Source: DATNPH01 sp036703315
GTDB lineage: Bacteria; Cyanobacteriota; Cyanobacteriia; Cyanobacteriales; Coleofasciculaceae
NCBI GenBank assembly: GCA_036703315.1
Contig: DATNPH010000123.1
Span: 1 to 26,901, forward strand
DNA: 26,901 nucleotides
Direction: 5' to 3'
A model generated the notes under the pieces. It made no database searches. It worked only from the letters and a program-made list of their open reading frames with translations, and was not told the origin of the DNA. Position numbers and translations under genes: made by a program. Below, one piece after another: positions 16,756 to 23,444 of this stretch (position 1 is the first letter of the stretch; each line of letters starts with the position of its first letter).

Positions 16756-17283
16756 TTAAGCGTAAAAATCAGGCTCGGGTAACTGCTCGTTGAGTGCCCA
16801 ATTGCCTAGTGTACGGATTTTGTAATCCACTGGATCATGTAGGGTAAATGTGCGGAGGTTGCGCCAGTAGCGGTCAAAACCGTATTTAGAAGCGGTGGCT
16901 CTTGTTCCCATTACTTCAAAGATACGGCTGGTGATGTCTAATCCCACTTTTGTTGCAGCGACTTTGGCAGTGGCGATCGCGATCGCGCATTCCCCACGTT
17001 CTTGGGCGGTGAGTTGCTGTTGCTTTTCCCATGCTGCATCCAACACCTCACCGGCTTTATCGGTCAAAACTGTTGCTGAGTGTAAGTTCACCCACATCTC
17101 ACCATAATGATGCAGAATGTAGGGGTCTTGAGTAGCACTGTCTACACCAGATGTTAACCAAGGTCTGGTCTGTGTTTTGGTGTAGTCCTTAGCCGCCTCA
17201 AGCGCACCTTGAGCAATGCCAAGATAAATGTTGGCAAAGGTGATTTGAGTCAGACAAGAACGGATACTTTTGAATACACCTGT
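16756..17283 (-). pseudogene. 5'-truncated acyl-CoA dehydrogenase-like flavoprotein (SfnB/DszC-type)
   Basis: The 175-codon frame matches the C-terminal half of the acyl-CoA dehydrogenase fold, in the branch that includes SfnB and DszC sulfur-acquisition oxidoreductases. Recognisable parts are TFANIYLGIAQGALEAAKDY near the start, then a long helical bundle, and the flavin-contacting VMGTRATASKYGFDRYWRNL followed by RTFTLHDPVDYKIRTLG. The N-terminal half, including the first flavin-binding part, is missing. Its first codon (17283-17281) directly follows the TAA of the SsuA-like gene in the same frame, so the truncation joined the two genes. The only internal ATG (17097) would give 113 residues. 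Not expected to be active. Its partner would have been the neighbouring flavin monooxygenase. Confidence 0.85.
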
Positions 17284-18405
17284 TTACTGTTTGACTGCTG
17301 TCGGAGTTGTGCAAACAGATGAAGCAATATCAACTCGTTTGGGAATTGCCTTCTGTTCTAACATCCAATCGGCTGAGTTTTGGATATCGCTAATAACGCG
17401 GGGTTCTAGGGGAAGTACCTTTTCTACGGGAGCGCGTTCAGATGTTTTGTTTGCTGCTTTAGGAGAAACTCCCAGTGCTTTCTCTAAAACGGTGGCTGCC
17501 TCTTGGGGTTTTTCTGTTGCCCAATCGCCTTCTTGCTTGATGACATCCAAAACGCCATTAATGGTAGCGGATTTCTCAGACAGTGCTTGGCGCTGGACAA
17601 CGTAAACGCCGTAGTGGGGGGCAGCATCACCGGAAGCAATGCGACGGGTAGGATGTTCGACTTCTGCGATTGCGAGTCCTACATCCCACATTGCCCAAGC
17701 GTCCACATGACTCTGCAACAAAGCGGGTAAAGCATCAGTTGGTGACATATACGCACGCTTTACCTGCTCCTTAGGAATATTGGCTTTCTCCAACACTTTT
17801 AGCAGCAAATGCTCACCCCAACCGCCTCGATTCACTGCAACAGTCTTGCCCACAAGGTCAGCAGGTGTTTTGATGGAAGAGTCTGCTCGTACCAAGATTG
17901 CTTCTGCTTGAGGAACAGCAGGACGGTAGGCAAGCAAACAAACCGGAACTCCACCTGCTAAACCGGATATTGCTGGAATATCGCCCCCAGCCCCCAAGTC
18001 AACACTGCCAGCATTAATCGCTTCTAACACTGGGGCAAAATTAGGGAATGGTCCTACCCACTCAACTTTGATATTCTTAGCCGCCAGTTCGCGTTCTAGC
18101 GTGCCGCGTTGCTTGATAAGCGGCAATAACCCCCAGCGCACAAATCCAATCCTTACTACATTCGGCGCTGCTGCACCAGAATTGGGTTTGGTTTGAGGGC
18201 TTGAACTTGGGTTACTTGCAACTGGAACTGGAGTTGTAGAAGTTGTGGAGTTTGATTTACTCGAAGAGCAAGCAGACGCTGCCAAACTTAAAGAGAGTGT
18301 CGTAGCAATTACTAAAGCAACGTTTTTGGTGGAACGCTTTTGTTTGAAGTGCTTACACTTGCTATCAGTCCCTGGTTTGGATAGATGCTTTAACTGACCC
18401 AACAT
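17284..18405 (-). CDS. Aliphatic sulfonate ABC transporter substrate-binding lipoprotein (SsuA/TauA-like)
   Basis: A 373-residue periplasmic binding protein of the NMT1/SsuA type. A basic N-terminus and hydrophobic stretch (ALVIATTLSLSLAASAC) end in a lipobox-like SAC near residue 46, followed by a Ser/Thr/Pro-rich linker to about residue 80. The binding domain begins with NVVRIGFVRWGLLPLIKQRG and includes VEWVGPFPNFAPVLEAINAG, VDLGAGGDIPAISGLA and KTVAVNRGGWGEHLLLKVLE, all typical of alkanesulfonate and taurine binders. GGAGT lies 5 nt upstream of the start. The permease gene is absent and only half an ATPase gene remains at 19553-19946, so transport would need subunits encoded elsewhere. 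The gene itself appears intact. The ligand could instead be a sulfate ester or another small organosulfur compound. Confidence 0.9.
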   Translation of the reverse strand: MLGQLKHLSKPGTDSKCKHFKQKRSTKNVALVIATTLSLSLAASACSSSKSNSTTSTTPVPVASNPSSSPQTKPNSGAAAPNVVRIGFVRWGLLPLIKQRGTLERELAAKNIKVEWVGPFPNFAPVLEAINAGSVDLGAGGDIPAISGLAGGVPVCLLAYRPAVPQAEAILVRADSSIKTPADLVGKTVAVNRGGWGEHLLLKVLEKANIPKEQVKRAYMSPTDALPALLQSHVDAWAMWDVGLAIAEVEHPTRRIASGDAAPHYGVYVVQRQALSEKSATINGVLDVIKQEGDWATEKPQEAATVLEKALGVSPKAANKTSERAPVEKVLPLEPRVISDIQNSADWMLEQKAIPKRVDIASSVCTTPTAVKQ

Positions 18406-18408
18406 AGT

Positions 18409-18576
18409 TTACTCCAGTAGTGCTAATACGGGTTCACTTGTGGATTGGGCAACGTGATAATAGTTGTTTTGTTGTATGGCTTTGACAAATTGATAGAGAG
18501 AGGCTTTGATCCGTTCCTCAATTTCCGCTTCCAACTGTACGCCAGTGCCATGAACCTGAATTTGCGTATCTAACAA
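18409..18576 (-). pseudogene. Unrecognised small reading frame just upstream of the SsuA-like gene
   Basis: A minus-strand frame of 55 residues after an in-frame TAG ends 3 nt before the SsuA-like ATG, with its last codons overlapping that gene's ribosome site. Its sequence (for example VQLEAEIEERIKASLYQFVK) looks like genuine helical protein. Only a TTG at 18576 could start it. An upstream continuation in the same frame (QVEDMGGV before the TAG) suggests the C-terminal end of a longer, broken gene. The family is not recognised. Confidence 0.4.
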
Positions 18577-18934
18577 CTACACACCACCCATGTCCTCAAC
18601 CTGCAAAATACTGTAAGTCAGTCGATTTACTGTATTTTATTGATCATAAAGCCGAATATCACATGAAATGCTGTAAAAAGCAAGTCCAATTGGTTGGGCA
18701 GATGATCGGAAATCAGCGTCTCCTTATGGTTAGGAGCGATCGCCTCTACCCAGGCATATATTCCATGCAACGTGAAAATCACTAGTAAGCGATCGCTTAC
18801 TATTTACTTACCTGACCAAGCTTGGTGGATAAGAGGCTGTTTCTAAACAAAAGTAAAGTTGACTGAACTAGGCGTTCGCTGGAGACTGTGCTAGTTGCCT
18901 CAACCTAGCAGGTAAGTAACGTTCATCAATATCT
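18577..18934. other. Non-coding stretch between the SsuA-like region and PPK2
   Basis: No complete gene is visible. It holds HIP1 sites at about 18737 and within the palindrome at 18783-18802. On the minus strand, 18934-18870 can be read in a frame other than PPK2 (IKDIDERYLPARLRQLAQSP), which looks protein-like but was not recognised. Confidence 0.4.
18783..18802. repeat. 20-bp perfect palindrome centred on HIP1
   Basis: TAGTAAGCGATCGCTTACTA is a perfect palindrome of 20 bp with HIP1 as its core. It sits in a gene-free stretch, so coding constraint does not explain it. It may be an extended HIP1 variant or an operator. Confidence 0.75.
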
Positions 18935-19549
18935 TTAATCGGGAACCACAATATTTTCTAAACCACTTTCTGCCGGAGGATATTGTGGGTTCATCGCCTC
19001 TACAGTATCTGCGATTGTACGAGCAACCACTAAATTGCGGTACCACTTATTATTAGCAGGTACGACGTACCAAGGGGCATGAGCAGTTGAGCAATTGTTA
19101 ATCATGTCCTCAAACGCCGCTTGATAGTCATCCCAAAATGCGCGCTCTTTCAAGTCGTTGCTAGAAAACTTCCAATGCTTATCTGGGTCTTGTAGCCGAC
19201 TTTCCAAGCGCCGCTTTTGTTCGTCTTTTGAAATATGCAAGAAGAACTTAATAACCGAAATTTTGTTCAGTGTGAGCATATGCTCGAACTCGTTAATTGA
19301 GTGATAACGTTCCCGCCAAACGCTCTCTGGTACTAGCTGTTTCACACGCACAACCAACACATCTTCGTAATGCGAACGATTGAAGATGGAAATCGCACCG
19401 CGCTGAGGTGTTCGCTGGTGATACCGCCACAAAAAATCGTGGTTTAATTCCTCATCGCTAGGCTTTTTAAAAGACCAAACTTGGCAACCTTGCGGATTGA
19501 GTCCACCAAATACATGTTTGATGGTGCCATCTTTACCACCCGTGTCCAT
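18935..19549 (-). pseudogene. 5'-truncated polyphosphate kinase 2 (PPK2) family gene
   Basis: PPK2 enzymes phosphorylate nucleoside mono- or diphosphates with polyphosphate. The 204-residue frame starts inside Walker A (MDTGGKDGT) and continues through the family core: FGGLNPQGCQVWSFKKPSDE, then WRYHQRTPQRGAISIFNRSHYEDVLVVRV with the lid Arg, then ISKDEQKRRLESRL and the C-terminal APWYVVPANNKWYRN. Intact relatives have roughly 60-90 further residues before this point, and the first Gly of Walker A is replaced by Thr, so nucleotide or polyphosphate binding should be lost. The ATG at 19549 has no ribosome site. The break coincides within about 8 bp with the break in the divergently oriented ATPase remnant. 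Confidence 0.85.
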
Positions 19550-19552
19550 TGT

Positions 19553-19946
19553 GCTTTCGGGAGGTCAAAAGCAACGGGTAGCACTTGCTAGAGCTTTAGT
19601 GAGGGATCCACGTTTACTGATGTTGGATGAACCACTTGGAGCTTTGGATGCTTTGACGCGGATTGAGATGCAGCGGCTAATTGAAACGATTTGGCAGGAA
19701 CAAAAATTTACGGCATTCCTGATTACTCATGATGTGGACGAAGCGGTGATGCTAGGCGATCGCATTTTGCTGATCGACAAAGGTCAGATAACGATGGATA
19801 CGCGAGTATCATTGCCACGTCCGCGCAAACGAAAAGATCGGGAGTTCGTTACTCTGGCAGATGAAGTCCTAGAGCGTCTGATGGGTGATGAAGCTGGTTT
19901 GATTAATGGGGAACAAGAAGCAATTAAAGAACTAGCAAGCGCTTAG
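19553..19946 (+). pseudogene. 3' half of an ABC transporter ATPase (SsuB/TauB-like)
   Basis: The frame begins at the ABC signature LSGGQKQRVALARAL and continues with Walker B LLMLDEPLGALD, the H-loop FLITHDVDEA and a C-terminal tail ending in ELASA. Everything before the signature, including Walker A and the Q-loop, is missing. The residues ahead of LSGGQ in the open frame (from a TTG at 19497) are antisense to PPK2 and carry no ABC homology. The tail RVSLPRPRKRKDREFVTLAD is typical of nitrate/sulfonate/taurine importer ATPases, so this was probably the partner of the SsuA-like protein at 17284-18405, although it now lies on the opposite strand. It cannot hydrolyse ATP. Confidence 0.88.
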
Positions 19947-20182
19947 TGCGGATTCAAAGATTATTTTGGGCAATTTTTGGAAGGGAAAAGGGAAAAGGAA
20001 AAAAGCTGATTCAAGGGGTATTCACTACTGAAAAGGGACTGCCCAAGGGGGATAATGTCTAAGTTGCCTACACATCGGTATCCAACAATTACAACGACTA
20101 CCAGGCTATCAACAGCCAAGAGATAACTTTCTCTCCCCCTGCTCCCCTTGCATATTGGGCAGATTTTAGTAAAATAACTCTC

Positions 20183-20284
20183 AGGTGATGAGACTCACCT
20201 TCTGACTTGTTCAGAGAACCGCCTCTCGGCTGATAGTTTCTACCTCCATATCTTTGAGAGACCTTCTGTGATGTGGTAGGTCTT
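20183..20284 (+). promoter_or_regulatory. Fluoride riboswitch (crcB motif) with expression platform
   Basis: The aptamer reads AGGTGATGAGACTCACCT at 20183-20200, a variable stem-loop, then AACCGCC-TCTC-GGCTGATAG and TTTCTACC ending near 20244. This matches the conserved GATG, AACCGCC and GGCTGATG/CCTACC elements of the fluoride-sensing crcB motif. A hairpin with arms AGACCT (20259-20264) and AGGTCT (20278-20283) follows and is a plausible expression platform. Its target is the crcB gene starting at 20322. In known cases fluoride binding turns expression on. The pseudoknot is inferred from the motif match and was not modelled. Confidence 0.88.
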
Positions 20285-20321
20285 CAGAGCCAGAAACTAG
20301 AGATTAGAGGGGGAACTATTA

Positions 20322-20717
20322 TTGCTATCACCCGATATTCGTAATCCTATCGCTATCTGTTTAGGGGCGTGTGCAGGAGCGTTGAGTCGATACTATCTGA
20401 CGCTGTGGTTTGCCCAACGCTTCGGGACTAGCTTTCCCTACGGCACTTTTTTCATCAATCTAACAGGGTGTTTGTGCATGGGCTTCTTCGTCACCCTGGT
20501 TCTAGAACGGGCAGTTAACATTCCCCCGGATGTCCGGTTGCTAGTTACTGTCGGGTTTTTGGGTGCCTATACAACCTTTTCTACCTACGGTCTTGATACC
20601 GTTACTCTGCTACGCAGCCGAACTTTGGAGGTAGCTGGATTTTACTGGGTAGGCAGTGCTGTCCTAGGAATAGTCTGCGTTCAGTTAGGTGTTGTCCTTG
20701 CCCGTTTAACCAAATAA
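20322..20717 (+). CDS. crcB: Fluoride ion channel CrcB (Fluc)
   Basis: A 131-residue, four-helix inner-membrane fluoride channel, functional as an antiparallel dimer, that exports toxic fluoride. Family signatures are GACAGALSRYYLTLW near residue 14, YGTFFINLTGCLCMGFF with the conserved Asn and Gly, and VTVGFLGAYTTFSTYGLD with the central TTFST segment. The start codon is TTG at 20322, supported by AGGGGG 8 nt upstream and by the family N-terminus; no better ATG exists. It lies directly downstream of a fluoride riboswitch, the normal arrangement for this gene. The gene appears intact. Confidence 0.95.
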   Translation: MLSPDIRNPIAICLGACAGALSRYYLTLWFAQRFGTSFPYGTFFINLTGCLCMGFFVTLVLERAVNIPPDVRLLVTVGFLGAYTTFSTYGLDTVTLLRSRTLEVAGFYWVGSAVLGIVCVQLGVVLARLTK

Positions 20718-20776
20718 ACACACATGAAACGCTAAAAACAACGTTCACTTGAAAGCTTTTAAACAAGGAGGTAGCG

Positions 20777-20895
20777 ATGAAGACGTGGAGGAACTCACTA
20801 TCTACATTGGGGAAACAGACCATTGGCATGATCAGCCCCTATACATGGCTCTAGTTGAAGTAGCACGGCAGCACGGCATCATTGGGGCTACTTAA
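20777..20895 (+). pseudogene. Broken DUF190 gene
   Basis: DUF190 proteins are small cytosolic, PII-like proteins often encoded beside crcB. ATG 20777 has an excellent AAGGAGGT 4 nt upstream and starts MKTW, but then leaves the family frame. The adjacent frame reads EELTIYIGETDHWHDQPLYM and ALVEVARQHGIIGAT, the DUF190 N-terminal half, ending at TAA 20893-20895. One base is missing near 20788 and the C-terminal half, about 60 residues, is gone. A GTG at 20785 could give a 36-residue piece. Two independent lesions argue for real decay here. Confidence 0.8.
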
Positions 20896-20923
20896 GATTC
20901 AGTTTAAACAAGAGGAAAAATAG

Positions 20924-21627
20924 ATGAATGCTGGGGTGTTTGTCGGTGCATTAAGCAGTGCAAGTGTGGAATTTTTTGAGACAGCGGCGATCGCTTATGC
21001 TATTGCCCGTTCCGGTTATAAACAAGAAGCGTATTGGGGTACGCTTGCGGGTTTAGTAATCGTGGGAGTGGCAACAGCAATACTGGGAACGGGATTACAG
21101 TTGATTCCTTTGCGTCTGCTGCAAGTGGTAATTGGTGCCGTACTGCTGTGGTTTGGTTGGGGCTGGGTCAAGAAGTCAGTCTACGACAGGCTAGGGGTAA
21201 ACGCGCTGGATGGGTCAGCGACCCCCTCACGTCTGAAGGCATTTCGCTGGAATCCCGTGCAACAGGATTCAGTCGCATCAACTTCATCATCATGACTAAA
21301 AGTTCCGCTCTTGAAGCGCTGGAAGTTGCGATCGTTGTCATCACTTTGGGACTTGCATCAGGGGCTTGGAATGAAGCTTTGTTGGGTACGATACTAGCTT
21401 TGCTATTGACGATCGCTGTAGTTGCCCTGCTGCACGGTCATTTAATGAAACTGCCAGAAGTATTGCTCAAACTTGGTGCAGGAATACTGCTGATGGCTTT
21501 TGGAACGTTCTGGTTCGGTGAAGGAATCGGGTTGGAGTGGCCTCTTGGGGATTTAGCTTTGTTGGTTTTAGTCAGTCTGTACGGCTTGGGCTGTTTTTTC
21601 ACTATTCGTTGGCTTCGGACAAGGTAA
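20924..21627 (+). pseudogene. Two-repeat integral membrane protein (COG4280-like), frameshifted
   Basis: The first frame gives MNAGVFVGALSSASVEFFET followed by three hydrophobic helices, to WGWVKKSV near 21180. The family-like sequence then continues in the next frame as LRQARGKRAGWVSDPLTSEG, INFIIMTKSSALEALEVA and three more helices, to 21627. One missing base near 21180 explains this and would restore a product of about 234 residues. The two halves look like repeats, each starting with an E-x-x-E segment (VEFFETAAIAYAIA and LEALEVAIVVITLG), reminiscent of the duplicated transporters UPF0016 and TSUP. AGAGGA precedes the ATG. The function is unknown; linkage to crcB suggests ion transport. 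The protein may still exist as two pieces, because an ATGA stop/start overlap occurs at 21292. Confidence 0.7.
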
Positions 21628-21675
21628 AAGATACTTCTTGCACTCTTAACTATTTCCTGGTTCGAGAGAAGAAAT

Positions 21676-22260
21676 ATGAAAGGAACAAATAGACTTCTAC
21701 GTCAGGGACTACTACTTGAATACCTAACTTTAGGATGGAATGTTGTTGGTACAGGGGTTGTGATTGTATCAGGACTTCAAGCTAGCTCAATTGCGCTTGT
21801 AGGGTTTGCACTTGACTCCCTAATTGAGATTTGTGCTTCAATAGTGGTGATTTGGCAATTAAATGGTGTTAATCAAAAACGGGAACAGCAAGCACTTCGC
21901 TTAATTGGAACAGCGTTCTTTATGCTGGCGACATACATATTAATTCAGTCGTCAAACACTCTGCTTGATCAAAGTCGTTCCAGTAGTTCTCTGGTCGGTA
22001 TTGTGTGGTTAATTGCAACATTTTTGGCAATGCTGGCGCTTGCTGCTGGTAAGGCTCACACAGGCAGAAAGCTTGACAACCCTGTACTGAAAGCGGAAGC
22101 TCGTGTCACCCTCGTTGATGCCTATCTAGCTGGTTCTGTACTGATTGGACTGCTCTTAAACGCTTTACTTGGCTGGTGGTGGGCTGACCCGCTTGCCGGA
22201 TTGGTCATCGTCTTCTACGGCTTCAAAGAGGGCTGGCACGCTTGGGATGAGAGCGCATAA
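21676..22260 (+). CDS. CDF-like cation efflux membrane protein (transmembrane domain only)
   Basis: A 194-residue protein with about five to six hydrophobic helices, resembling the membrane domain of cation diffusion facilitators. ALVGFALDSLIEICASIVVI corresponds to helix 2 of CDF proteins and VTLVDAYLAGSVLIGLLLNA to helix 5, each carrying the metal-site Asp. ADPLAGLVIVFYGFKEGW matches helix 6. The usual C-terminal cytosolic dimerisation domain of about 80 residues is absent, as in several short bacterial homologues. The first-shell His and second Asp of each HxxxD site are not obvious, so metal specificity is uncertain. GAGAGAAG precedes the ATG. It follows the frameshifted membrane protein by 48 nt and may share its transcript. 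Confidence 0.8.
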   Translation: MKGTNRLLRQGLLLEYLTLGWNVVGTGVVIVSGLQASSIALVGFALDSLIEICASIVVIWQLNGVNQKREQQALRLIGTAFFMLATYILIQSSNTLLDQSRSSSSLVGIVWLIATFLAMLALAAGKAHTGRKLDNPVLKAEARVTLVDAYLAGSVLIGLLLNALLGWWWADPLAGLVIVFYGFKEGWHAWDESA

Positions 22261-22308
22261 CAGTTTGCAAATCACCTGCAATCCTCTTACAACAGCTCTT
22301 CACCCTAG

Positions 22309-22334
22309 GTTGGGTTGACATCAAGAAACCCAAC
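22309..22334. repeat. Inverted repeat typical of intergenic palindromes
   Basis: GTTGGGTT (22309-22316) pairs with AACCCAAC (22327-22334) around a 10-nt loop. No T tract follows. It sits between the CDF-like gene and the second dioxygenase, and resembles the GTTGGGTT/AACCCAAC hairpins scattered through many filamentous cyanobacterial genomes. Confidence 0.6.
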
Positions 22335-22381
22335 ATTCATTAACTCAAAAACTCAAATGAGGAAAATTTTGAATTGATTCT

Positions 22382-23362
22382 ATGACAAAGACAAAACAAA
22401 ATATCACGATTCTCGATCGCGAAATCGATAACTTTCACGCCTGGACGCGATCGACGCTTTCGGAGGCAGATTGGCTGATTCCACTGAGCGCATCGTGTCG
22501 GGAAGAACTGTTAGGCTTACTAGACTTTATCCGCAAACACCCGCTTCCCGTCCTGCTGCGCCATCCCAACCAGTTCGATATGCCGCAGTGCCGAGCGTTG
22601 ATGGAACGCATACGACAAGTGTTGGAACAGGGCGTTCACCATGCTGTTCTTGACAGACTCCCTCTCGAAGAAATGGATACCGATGAGGCGAAAGCCCTCG
22701 TCTGGATTCTTTGCTCTATGTTGGAGCGTCCCGTACCGCAGAAGTGGGACGGAACAATGATTTACGATGTCCGCGATAAAGGGAATCCCTATAGTATCGG
22801 CGTTCGCGCTTCGGTGACTAATGTCGGTTTGGATTTCCATACCGACGCCCCATTTAATGACTTCGTGCCTCATTATCTTCTCCTTCTGTGTCTCAATCCA
22901 GCCGAGGAAGGAGGACTCAGCCGAGTACTCAGCCTTGCCTCTGTACACAACATCCTTAGGCAAAAGTTCAAGCGGCACTTATTTCGTCTGTACCAACCCT
23001 TCTACTTCGATCGCCAGAAGGAACACGCTCCCAGCGAACCCAGAAGTCGGAAATATCCGATTTTCACGTTTGACCGTCAATTGCGCGTTCGCTGTAACCC
23101 AACGTTGGTGAGAAATGGCTATCAGTTAGCGGGTGAAGTGCTCGATGAAGAGGGTGAGGCTGCTCTAACCGTTCTTCAAGACGTATTAAGTGATGAATCC
23201 CTATGGTGGGAAGGAATGTTGGAAAGGGGACAGGTGCAATTTCTCAACAACTACGATCTCGCCCATACTCGCACAGCCTTTCAAGATGCCACCCATCCAG
23301 CTCTGAAGCGGCATTTGGTTCGCTACTGGTTGCGGCATGAGGGATCGATTTTCTTTTCGTAA
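22382..23362 (+). CDS. TauD/TfdA-type Fe(II)/2-oxoglutarate dioxygenase, second paralogue
   Basis: A 326-residue oxygenase of the clavaminate synthase-like/TauD superfamily, only distantly similar to the one at 8473-9384. The iron ligands are visible as H153-x-D155 in LDFHTDAPF and H295 in YDLAHTRTAF, followed by an Arg in the final RHLVRYWLR segment for 2-oxoglutarate. An N-terminal helical extension of about 100 residues precedes the double-stranded beta-helix core. Members of this subgroup often act in secondary metabolism and hydroxylate amino-acid-like or betaine substrates, so a sulfur substrate is not assured even though the sulfite oxidase follows 82 nt later. No ribosome site was seen before the ATG. 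The gene appears intact. Confidence 0.87.
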   Translation: MTKTKQNITILDREIDNFHAWTRSTLSEADWLIPLSASCREELLGLLDFIRKHPLPVLLRHPNQFDMPQCRALMERIRQVLEQGVHHAVLDRLPLEEMDTDEAKALVWILCSMLERPVPQKWDGTMIYDVRDKGNPYSIGVRASVTNVGLDFHTDAPFNDFVPHYLLLLCLNPAEEGGLSRVLSLASVHNILRQKFKRHLFRLYQPFYFDRQKEHAPSEPRSRKYPIFTFDRQLRVRCNPTLVRNGYQLAGEVLDEEGEAALTVLQDVLSDESLWWEGMLERGQVQFLNNYDLAHTRTAFQDATHPALKRHLVRYWLRHEGSIFFS

Positions 23363-23444
23363 CTACGCAGCGTAAGAGAGAAAGCACTGAAGCATTCAGC
23401 TTTGAACGGTACTTTTGAGCCATTAATTTTTACACTCAAGCACC

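Noticed and set aside
16975..16990. Tandem GCGATCGCGATCGC as a possible special site
   Set aside because: Two overlapping HIP1 octamers inside a gene remnant; common in HIP1-rich genomes and not a separate signal.
19975..20010. Purine-rich tract before the fluoride riboswitch
   Set aside because: Low-complexity A/G sequence of a type common in cyanobacterial intergenic DNA; no repeat unit or partner strand signal seen.
21292..21295. ATGA overlap as evidence of two intended half-genes
   Set aside because: Family-like residues in the second frame begin about 110 bases before this ATG, so a one-base deletion in a single gene is the simpler explanation.
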